The notes beneath the pieces were generated by a model, which did no database searches, was not told the origin of the DNA, and worked only from the letters and a program-made list of their open reading frames with translations. This document shows, in pieces, positions 55,950 to 64,000 of a stretch of DNA of 64,000 nucleotides (position 1 is the stretch's first letter; each line of letters begins with the position of its first letter). The stretch covers positions 168,790 through 232,789 of the forward strand of contig BCKE01000062.1 of NCBI GenBank assembly GCA_001600495.1, given 5' to 3'. The stretch is from Pilasporangium apinafurcum (Eukaryota; Oomycota; Peronosporomycetes; Pythiales; Pythiaceae). The translations under genes were made by a program, and so were the position numbers.

Positions 55950-58013
55950 ATGTTGCAGCGGAATGCATGGCAGAGGCTCCTGTTGCGAGGAGGCAGCTCC
56001 AGCAGGATCAAAAATGCTGGCAATGGATTAATGTGGATGAGCAGACATACTGATATGGCTACTCCTGCGTTACGCTTTGTGCAACAGCCATCCGCTACAC
56101 GTCTTTTTCGTAGCTCCAGTGTGATGTGGAAGAAAGCGGCGTCTGCTTCTCATTCTCTTTCTTCTTACCGTGACACAAAAGTTGCACATACTTCGCCACT
56201 GGACGTAGAGCGAGTGCTCAGCCACCTGGAGATCATGGACAAGTGGACGTGCAGCGGCTGTGGGATCGATTTGCAATATGAAGACCCCAAAAAAGTGGGG
56301 TTTTTCCCCAAGAAACTGCTGGAAAACATTTACGCCATCAAAGACCTGAAGAAAATGCGCTGTGAACGGTGCTTCCAGATGACGCAGTATGGAAAAATCT
56401 CAGATGCGCGCATGCCTTACCAAGAATACGAAAAGCGTGTGATGGAGCTCCGATCACGAGACATGCTTATGGTGCAATTGGTGGATTTGCTCGATATTTC
56501 GGGCAGCCTGCTGCCAAAGGCGCGCCACGTATTTGGCAAGAAGCCTGTGATGCTAGTAGTAAACAAAGGTGATTTGATTCCAGAGAAATCGGGTATCCGC
56601 CGATTGATGCGTCGGATCAAGTCTGAAGCAGCGTATGTGCTACGCATTGCTGAGAATAGGTGAAGAAGCATTGTTTGTACTGACTTCTCTGTAAATTTAT
56701 GTGCAATTATTCTTCATTCTAGGCTGGCTGGTGTTGAGAACATCATCGCAATTTATCTGATCAGTGCGATGAAAGGGATTGGCATGAAAGAAATCGTGGA
56801 TGATGTCAAGAAACATCGCAAAGGACGAGACATTTGCGTGGTGGGTGCCGCTAATGTCGGGAAAAGCACATTCTTGAATTCATTCATGAAGTACTTGGTG
56901 GATCGCAAGTGGCAGCACAATCACAGAAAATACATGAAACTTCCTGAAGTGTCGCTAGCTGATTTACAGAACGAAGAATCTATTGCCTTGCTGAATATCG
57001 ATGATGATACCTTGCTACAGGAAAATGAAAACTACAATGCACCGTCAGCTAATGGCAATGATGATAAGGCTTCGTCGGTATCGAAGCAACACGGTGATTT
57101 TTTCGTTTTTGAAGGAGAAGATCCACAGATGGTCGCAGAAAGTGATGAAGAGAACCGTGAAATGACCACCTCACCGCTGCCTGGTACGACGTTAGCAGTG
57201 CAATATCTGCCAGTGATGCTTAAGAATGAAGTCTTTAACGTCTTGGATACCCCCGGTTTAATTACCGACACAAAACGACAAAAGTTGGTCGAGGTGCTAG
57301 CTCTCGATGGAGCTGCACAGCTGAAGAATGTGTTCCCCACCAAAAAATTATCGGTGAGTGCTCAACTGTAGTTGCTAAGATGTTGATGTGTATCACTAAT
57401 GCTCTTTGAGATTTCTCTCAATAGGTTACCACATATCGTGTAGAACCTGGACGCAGCCTCTTTCTCGGTGGATTGGTTCGTTTCGATTACGAAACAATGG
57501 GTGGTCACAACGATAAAAACCTGTTGCTTCTCTCATGGTATGGTGTCTTACCTGGGCATCTCACAAAAACAGCAAGTAAGTATTTGTGTAAGTTCGATTC
57601 GTTGCAGGAGAGCACTAAGCGTTTCTTTCATGTGAATAGACGCAGAAGAAACCTACATCAAACACGCTGGCGGGCTCCTGTCTCCTCCTCGAGGCTTGGA
57701 TGCCATGAGCTTCGTTGGTCCTCTCGTACATACCCAGAATGTCTATTTGAAGGACTACATCATAACCGATATTCAAACAAAGTCGAAGAACCCCAAGAAG
57801 CCGAAGCGCACTACTGTCGTAGAGCTGGAATTACCTGGCTTTGGGTGGCTGGCCATCACTGCTGTCGATCTTGATGGTACCGATGCGGCCCTGCAAACTC
57901 TTGCACAAGGGAAGATCTCAATTTCAACATGCCGTGGACTCTCCGTCGTTCCACGCACGCCACTGTTCCCATTTGAGATGTCAGCATCTAAGGCCACAAC
58001 ATGGAAGAGCTAA
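55950..58013 (+). CDS. Circularly permuted GTPase, YqeH/NOA1 type
   Basis: Four exons, 55950-56659, 56723-57353, 57425-57575 and 57640-58013, give 621 residues. The order of GTPase motifs is permuted: the base-recognition motif VNKGDLIP (G4) precedes the P-loop VGAANVGKSTFLN (G1), with SPLPGTTL (G2) and LDTPGL (G3) after it. A treble-clef zinc finger lies upstream (CSGC ... CERC). The Arg/Ser-rich N-terminus (MLQRNAWQRLLLRGG) looks like a mitochondrial presequence. The family assists assembly of the small ribosomal subunit in bacteria and organelles, so a mitoribosome-assembly role is expected; mS34 is also in this window. An acidic insert of about 60 residues sits between G1 and G2. The ATG at 55950 is the first in frame. 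Confidence 0.92.
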
Positions 58014-58878
58014 GTAGTCACCTATATGCTATGCCATAATGACGAATATGTAGACAATTAGAACTGCACAAACCTTTTTCTTGTTGCTATGAAATTGATG
58101 TCGATGTGCCTGATCCAACTGGAAACCGAGGAGTCTGGTACAATTTCGTTGACTATATACCCTGCTCGATCCAATATGAAATTGTAGGATTGGTTGGGTT
58201 ATATTCATCTGCTATCCACCTGGGTATAAATTCACTTGTGATAGAATCAGCATAGTTCCCAGAGTTGGCTTGACCTGCTCGCTATTATATGGAGCGAGTG
58301 AACACAGTTAAAACAATTCTCGCGCTCGTGAATGGTTCGCAATTGCAGTCGTACTGTCGTATGATGCCCATAAAGAGCTGAGAAATACAATGCACTTATG
58401 ATGACATAAAAGATTTGGAAATGTTTATTCGTGTCGATAATCAACCTATCAATACATCCTTATTGGCACATCTGACGGCATTAAACACGTCACATAACGA
58501 TACCGCGACGTTAATGCAAAGTCTTTAGGCACTTTTTAGTTGTTCAAATGGAGAAGCTATTTTGTTCAAAAGAATAAATGCTATTGTTGGACAGAATCTC
58601 ATGACCTAAATCTACCGTGCAACCACAATAATAAAGAATGAGTATTTGCTTGGTAACTGCGGTCGTTGGTGAGCAAGTGGTTGTAAGCGAAGACGATACA
58701 GTTGGCTTTAATGCAGACGCTGAAGTGATCATGTCTATACTCATCAGATGCTGTCATTACAAAGCAATGGCCTAAGTAACTGGTCTTGAATGTGATCAAT
58801 CACTTTTCCTGCAACTCTCAATTTCTATAACTCCATGCCTACAATATACTATAAATCGACTTCAGCACAATTTGTCTC
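58014..58878. other. Intergenic region, no gene seen
   Basis: About 865 bases between convergent genes. Short frames only. The part near 58812-58870 could be a last intron of the PAH gene (see that entry). Confidence 0.45.
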
Positions 58879-60093
58879 TCACCTTTTGTTCTTTCGTCGC
58901 TCTGCTAGCTCAGCTGCAGAGAATAATCGTTCTTTCGCGTCTTTCTTCAAATGGTCGGGGACGAAAGAAGCGAAGCTACGAAGCAAATCTGGATGGTCGC
59001 GAAACAAATAACAGATACGATCCAGCTCCTGGCGAATGGAGGCATCATCCTTTTGACCTTCGGCGAATATGGTCAGAATCTCTTCGTACGCTGTAGGTTG
59101 GGTGGCAAACCGCTGTCTTATCATCGAGATGTACTCCATAGCACAATCAAAAGTCATCTTATCTGTCTTGTGTTGCTTGTTGGGCTTGCCATTTCCCGCG
59201 ATTTCCACCCTGTTCTCTACTTGTTCTGTCTTGATAACTTTCGACCCCTGTCGTTGTATTTCCTGGATACATTCAGTCCCATTTTTCGTCTGGGCCTGGT
59301 TGGTTATTCGCATCACTGTGGTATTATCTGGAGATTGCTTAAGCCATTTGATTTGCTGCCCCCCCGTTGACGGCGTTTCCTTCGCGGCAGGTCGCTTGCC
59401 TGTTGAAGAACAAGATGAAATCGCCGCAGTTACTTTGTCTTCCTCATCAGAACTGACGCTGATGGATTCAAAGCTATTACTGTAGTCGTCCAAAGATTTC
59501 ATTGCATCGTCTTCAACTTGATTCCCCAACTCCGACTCCGACTCCGTGTCCTGATCTTGACTCTGCCAAAGCATCTCTTCGTGATGCTCATCAGTATTTT
59601 CTCCCCGTGACTCCTCTTGATCTGTCACGGTCGTTTTATCAGGTGCTTTTGTAATCCCAGTGGCATCTGGAATTGATTCTGTTTGGTTCTGTTGATCGGT
59701 GACCTATCATCATATGCATTTATTCATTAGTTCAGATACAGAACAATAATCGCACCAGCCCAGTATGATCAGCTACAAGCTCACCTCAGGTGAACCGACG
59801 AAGAAAGTCCAAATATTACAGAAAGAGAGGGTCATGTCCTGATGCAATGCATCCATTGTCAACACCCCTGCGACTAAATCGTCCGTCTTCCACGCAGTAG
59901 GAGAGTCTTTGGTGTCGAGCTTGGCGACGGCGTCACACGCGTTCTCCAATCGCTGTAGCGCCAAACGGGCATCCTGAAACGACGTTTGTGCGTGTTTAAG
60001 CTCCTTGTGCAGCACCTTGTGGCAATGCACCGCCAGTTGGGACGGATCGACAAGTGCGAGAATCGACTGAAACACCTGCGCTGTATCTGTCAT
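58879..60093 (-). CDS. PAH (SIN3-type) domain protein
   Basis: Exons 60093-59785 and 59703-58879 give 377 residues. The N-terminal 100 residues form a helical segment (MTDTAQVFQSILALVDPSQL); then a polar, acidic low-complexity linker; and near the end one paired amphipathic helix, DCAMEYISMIRQRFATQPTA through DRICYLFRDHPDLLRSFASF, which is the four-helix PAH fold of SIN3 co-repressors, including the HPDL turn. SIN3 itself is far longer with several PAH copies and an HDAC-binding region, all absent here. A nuclear adaptor that binds activation-type helices is inferred. The stop TGA lies within AAAAGGTGAGA, a good donor; using it and an acceptor near 58811 would change the end from KNKR to KNKRKSD. 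Confidence 0.82.
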
Positions 60094-60119
60094 GTTAGTC
60101 AACTGTTACTTTAGGATAA

Positions 60120-60163
60120 CCTTTAGTTCATCTGTACCACGCGTGGTACAGAACATGTGGGGC
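60120..60163. repeat. Degenerate copy of the CCACGCGTGG palindrome
   Basis: The core CTGTACCACGCGTGGTACAG (60132-60151) is a perfect 20-bp palindrome; the outer arms are diverged. It is the same sequence as the centre of the palindrome at 63906-63963, and it lies 39 bases upstream of the PAH gene start codon. Confidence 0.75.
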
Positions 60164-60400
60164 TTTGGGATAAATGAATTTATTCCAAAATCAAACCTTA
60201 TTCGTAATCTAAACACACCATAGTGCAATTTGTTGAGCTAATAAAGGTGAAAAGGAAATACTTCATTTAATATTTCATCCAAGAAAATTACTTGTTGCTC
60301 TAATTCAAAATACTTCTCATTTATTTATAGATAGTGGGCAATTATTTAATAGCGAGCAACAATTCCACGTCAAATTCAAAACTGTTCAAATATTTAGTTA

Positions 60401-60495
60401 GGGAAAATATAAAAAATGCGCCATATGCAAACGTAAATATAAAAAATACCCCACAGGTTTGGAAAATATAAAAAATACTCCACAAGGAAATATTA
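60401..60495 (+). repeat. Left terminal inverted repeat of the MULE
   Basis: 95 bp starting GGGAAAATAT. It holds three spaced copies of a short AT motif, AAATATAAAAAAT, each followed by a C-rich triplet block (GCGCC, ACCCC, ACTCC). The iteration suggests multiple transposase-binding sites. Confidence 0.88.
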
Positions 60496-60922
60496 TACTC
60501 CAAGACACGAATAATACATGTAATTTTCGGTTGTTCGATGTAAACTATATTGTCGTAGTAAAGCAGAATCCTTTGCTCTATTTACTACAGCTACATGGTC
60601 TGATCAAAACTTTATACATACCATTGTGTAATGAGTGGAACTTGATTAATCGCCAGTATGCTAAGTGCTTCGAGCCGGACACACAACTGATAGGTCTTGC
60701 GAGGNCAAACAGTCTAAAAGGCAATATCATTTCCATGACCATGGCGTACATAGGTTAATCGTTTACTGAAACCCCGATTTTTTCATAGAGAATGCCCATC
60801 TATGAAATACCCAATTATGTAAGTACGGCAAAACAGCATACAAGGCAGGTCCTAGTTCGTTGATAATGCTTCATCTAGCCTGATTCATTATGTATCTAAA
60901 AGATGTATAACATGATATTCTA

Positions 60923-62722
60923 TTATACTGGTCTTGCCCTGTTATACATTTCGTTGCATCGACGTTTGTTGTGTCCCGTGAGCCCACATTTACCACAATG
61001 TTGCGTTTTCGCTGGGTCTCGCTCTAGTGCCAGTGTAGCAGCCTGAGATTCCCGGCGGCGAGGCTTCTTCGGTCGGCCACGCCGCTTGGCAATAGCGGGC
61101 GCTAAACATTCACCTTGCTTGAGGTCGGACTTCAATACAGGTGGGTGAATAGTTGATCCATCGCACACACCATAAGCAGCAGTATACGTTTGCGTGCACC
61201 AGGTCACATCATGATATTTGTGTAGGTAATTAAGCTGATTTGATTCCCGAAGGCAAATCAATCCATGATCACAGGGGGCTCTCATGTCTTCTTCGACACC
61301 GCACGCACAAATGGCTCTTGAATTGCTGAAATGAACGGCATATTCAGCGATAATTGAACCAATTGTGGGAAAACTTTTAACGAGAAATGATACCGGCGAG
61401 TACGAAGTCACCTGCATTCGGCAAGCGGTACCCAACACTCGTGCTACACGATCACTGGCTTTCTTCGTCAATTGTCCCCATGATGAGCTTTTCGAAAGAC
61501 TCTGTGCCCACTTTTCGCCAACATAGCGCTCTATCCCCATCAAACAATCAAGAATAGGTAGTTTTCTGATACTTCGCAGCCTATTGTTGATTGATTCCAC
61601 GTTGTTAGAAGTCAGCATTCCGTACCGTGGACAAGGACTGAAATAGAGTGACCACTTCTCTTCACCGATGTCCATCAGCCACTTCAGTGCACCAGGGTTC
61701 ATACCCCTTAGGAGTTCCGCTTGATGTTCAAATGAACCCTTAGACATTGAACGGGCAAGTGCCCACGCTGCATTCTTGAGTTCCTTGGATCTAAATTTCT
61801 TGTTAAAATTTTCCATAAGATGCCGGAAGCAAAAGAAGTGATAATGAACTGCGTCAATCTTGGCTGCGGCCGGCACTAATCCTTTGTCACGATCAGATAT
61901 TATAAACGCTGGTTTATTATCGAGGTTACTCAGCAAAAAGTTCAAAAAGTACGACCAATTATCTTCATTTTCGATAGCCACCACCGCAATTCCCACAATT
62001 TGAATTTCTCCGTTTCCGTTACGAAAGCAGGCCACGAGAAGTACTCCTCCGGGTGATGTCTTCAAAAAGGTGCCATCTACGCTTAAGCCACGATCTGCGT
62101 ACTGAGAAAATGATTTTGATCCTTCTCGATAAACGATACACAAACGTTTAAAAACACCACTTGACGTTTCGAGAGTTCCAGCGTGGCCAAATTGTTTCAT
62201 TGCTTCGATATAGGACGGGAGAAATGCGAATTGAGCGATGTCATCCTTAAATAATTCAGATCTCAATCTCTTACACGCGGTCACACAGTTTATATAAGAT
62301 GCAGAATGCCCCAACTTTGCCACCGTCCGTTGAATGATGACTGGAGAAACATCTCGCCCATGCTGAACAAAAAGCTCTCGGATAGACTCGTTCTGTGCTA
62401 GCTGCTTCCCTGTCCACTTTCTGTTAAATGAGTGGGATTGTGTATCGACAGTTTCAATCGGACATGTATGCTTCAGGAACTTGGAGGGTTTCTTGAATTC
62501 CGTTTTGAAGGCAAACTGAACTACAAATTCACATTGTAAGGTCACACAAACGACTTTGTATCGTCGCTTGTCGCTTNCTACGACCTTATAAGCCCTGTGG
62601 ACAGATTCATGATAGGCTAGGACAGCATTGACGATATCCGCTTTGCTCGTGTACACTTGGTGATCAAAGAACTCGTTGCTTGACTCATAGGATGGTATTG
62701 GAGACAGACTGTGTGAAGACAT
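60923..62722 (-). CDS. MULE transposase with SWIM and zinc-knuckle domains
   Basis: 599 residues, open throughout, one residue unknown because of an ambiguous base at 62577. DDE catalytic residues of the Mutator family are apparent: the first Asp in GLSVDGTFLK, the second in FIISDRDKG, followed by the CFRH motif, and a Glu in LTSNNVESINNRLR. A SWIM zinc finger follows (CACGVEEDMRAPCDH), then a basic AT-hook-like KRRGRPKKPRRR and a CCHC knuckle (CGKCGLTGHNKRRC) at the C-terminus. Such an enzyme cuts and pastes DNA carrying its terminal repeats. The length and intact motifs suggest it may still be active. Confidence 0.92.
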   Translation of the reverse strand: MSSHSLSPIPSYESSNEFFDHQVYTSKADIVNAVLAYHESVHRAYKVVXSDKRRYKVVCVTLQCEFVVQFAFKTEFKKPSKFLKHTCPIETVDTQSHSFNRKWTGKQLAQNESIRELFVQHGRDVSPVIIQRTVAKLGHSASYINCVTACKRLRSELFKDDIAQFAFLPSYIEAMKQFGHAGTLETSSGVFKRLCIVYREGSKSFSQYADRGLSVDGTFLKTSPGGVLLVACFRNGNGEIQIVGIAVVAIENEDNWSYFLNFLLSNLDNKPAFIISDRDKGLVPAAAKIDAVHYHFFCFRHLMENFNKKFRSKELKNAAWALARSMSKGSFEHQAELLRGMNPGALKWLMDIGEEKWSLYFSPCPRYGMLTSNNVESINNRLRSIRKLPILDCLMGIERYVGEKWAQSLSKSSSWGQLTKKASDRVARVLGTACRMQVTSYSPVSFLVKSFPTIGSIIAEYAVHFSNSRAICACGVEEDMRAPCDHGLICLRESNQLNYLHKYHDVTWCTQTYTAAYGVCDGSTIHPPVLKSDLKQGECLAPAIAKRRGRPKKPRRRESQAATLALERDPAKTQHCGKCGLTGHNKRRCNEMYNRARPV

Positions 62723-63742
62723 TCAGGAAGTGTTTTGTAAGAAGAGCACCTTTTTGGAAATGGTGTTCATACGCGATATCCTCAATCCGATATTTTGATT
62801 TGCTTCAAGTGTTTACACGACATATGATCATAATACCTGAACCAATAAATTANGAGAAAGATGATGAGTAGATCGATATTCCATGACGTAGTATCAGCTT
62901 ACAATTGTATTGGAGCTCGTTATGTGGATATGATTTTTTATTGTTTATTAATCACGCGTTCCTCGCGCAATCAACACGAAATACCCAAATTTCAGGATAG
63001 TTTTGATATATCGCCAAATCCGGAAATTTCTGTTGCATTGAAATAAAAGGACAGCGATACAGTTTTCTATCTTATTATCTTAATTTTGATATCATGTGCA
63101 TTGANCGGCATACCAGGATTGAGAACGGTTGCCTTGAAATTAACCATTCCTAGCAGGTGTGTATGCCTTTTTTCCAAGTTAACATACAATTTGCTATATA
63201 TAAAAGATATTCCAACTACGTGCTTAGTCGAGATAATACGATATCCTCTGTCCAGCCTGCACTTAACAGATGCCGTAGAATATTCGCTGGCAGTCTCGAA
63301 TCTCTAGGTCGAAGCGTTCGAGGAATAACGCGTGCGATACGGGTATATCGTATAAAAAATTGGATGTACACTTACAAATTAAGATGGAATATGTGAAAAG
63401 ACATGCACAAAGCACTAGAATTTGCTCAATTTGTGTATGTGAAGCATGTAAATTCACTCAAAATTGCACGAAGATTGTTGTGGGTTGTTTCACATTTAGG
63501 GAGATATCTCTGCAACCACATTACCGAATTCAATACTTTTTCGTTTTTTTCATCTAGATATAGAGCTCCCATTGTACGAGCTTTCAATTGCTTACTGCAA
63601 CTTCTGGATTTGACGATAGAGCTAATCGTCACCTGGTGCTTTCTGATTGTGAGAGGAATGCATGATTAAACAGAATTATCCCCATTTTCATCGGCAGGNA
63701 GTCCTCCACTACTGAGCAGTGAAAGATAACAATATAATACAG

Positions 63743-63837
63743 TAATATTTCCTTGTGGAGTATTTTTTATATTTTCCAAACCTGTGGGGNATTTTTTATA
63801 TTTACGTTTGCATATGGCGCATTTTTTATATTTTCCC
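63743..63837 (-). repeat. Right terminal inverted repeat of the MULE
   Basis: 95 bp, the reverse complement of 60401-60495 with one ambiguous base at 63790. Outer end reads TTTTCCC. Confidence 0.88.
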
Positions 63838-63905
63838 ATTTAAAAAACAATATTTTAAATATGGAATAGTATTGTAATCAACGTGCAACTTCAACATTGA
63901 CTTAA

Positions 63906-63963
63906 CCTTTATTCCCCATGTGTTCTGTACCACGCGTGGTACAGAACACATGGGGAATAAAGG
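63906..63963. repeat. 58-bp perfect palindrome
   Basis: 29 bases (63906-63934) are followed without a spacer by their exact reverse complement (63935-63963), centred on CCACGCGTGG. A diverged copy lies at 60120-60163. It could be the tip of a foldback element or a strong cruciform; it is outside the MULE terminal repeats by 68 bases. Confidence 0.88.
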
Positions 63964-64000
63964 CTACACTCATCCGTTTCCGGAATCATAGCAGTGAAAT

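Larger units (their letters stand above)
60401..63837. mobile_element. Mutator-like (MULE) DNA transposon, apparently complete
   Basis: 3437 bases bounded by 95-bp terminal inverted repeats (60401-60495 and 63743-63837) that match exactly except for one ambiguous base. A transposase gene fills the left two thirds on the minus strand. The flanks ATTTAGTTA (60392-60400) and ATTTAAAAA (63838-63846) agree at 6 of 9 positions, a possible old 9-bp target duplication. Five ambiguous bases fall within it, as expected for a multicopy family in an assembly. The part from 62723 to 63742 is AT-rich without a recognisable gene. Confidence 0.88.

Noticed and set aside
60459-60758. 99-codon plus-strand frame inside the MULE
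   Set aside because: Starts within the terminal repeat, contains an ambiguous base, and has no recognisable motif.

Overview
The window is nuclear DNA of a compact, intron-containing eukaryote, most likely an oomycete. Genes lie on both strands, often within a few hundred bases of each other. Introns are short (about 58-100 nt, GT-AG), and a perfect oomycete-type initiator plus flanking promoter element sits upstream of the first glutathione transferase gene (10071-10089). A CFAP99-like axonemal protein points to flagellate (zoospore) stages. The species cannot be named from the sequence. Many genes below were assembled from exons by joining consensus splice sites and checking phase, so their ends differ from simple open reading frames.

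Layout. 1-9 kb: a 1721-residue WW/EF-hand/IQ/ankyrin protein and a SET-MYND (SMYD) methyltransferase. 10-17 kb: glutathione transferase 1, glyoxalase II, a coiled-coil protein, a Cockayne syndrome A (ERCC8)-like WD40 protein, and glutathione transferase 2. 17-27 kb: a small C2H2 zinc-finger gene and a very large ankyrin-WGR-PARP gene. 27-33 kb: an eight-exon LarE-type PP-loop sulfur transferase, a sugar transporter of the major facilitator superfamily, and glutathione transferase 3. 33-39 kb: ribosomal protein uS12 (RPS23), CFAP99-like protein, nitrate/nitrite porter. 39-48 kb: an RDEL-tailed thioredoxin-fold ER protein without CxxC, mitochondrial ribosomal protein mS34, glutathione transferase 4, a coiled-coil protein, a class II-like histone deacetylase. 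48-60 kb: alanyl-tRNA synthetase, a LINE relic, a membrane-bound cyclic-nucleotide phosphodiesterase, a YqeH/NOA1-type circularly permuted GTPase, a PAH (SIN3-type) domain protein. 60-64 kb: a 3.4 kb Mutator-like transposon with 95-bp terminal inverted repeats and, outside it, a 58-bp perfect palindrome.

Functional themes. Four related glutathione transferases and a glyoxalase II fit glutathione-based detoxification, but they are dispersed and on both strands, so this is a set of relatives and not an operon. ADP-ribosylation (PARP), transcription-coupled repair (CSA) and chromatin modification (SMYD, HDAC, PAH) recur without evidence of co-regulation. The most unusual items are the PARP architecture with a roughly 120-residue insert just before its catalytic glutamate, the LarE homologue in a eukaryotic gene context, the graded intron loss among the glutathione transferases, an in-frame stopless intron in glyoxalase II, and the iterated terminal repeats of the transposon.
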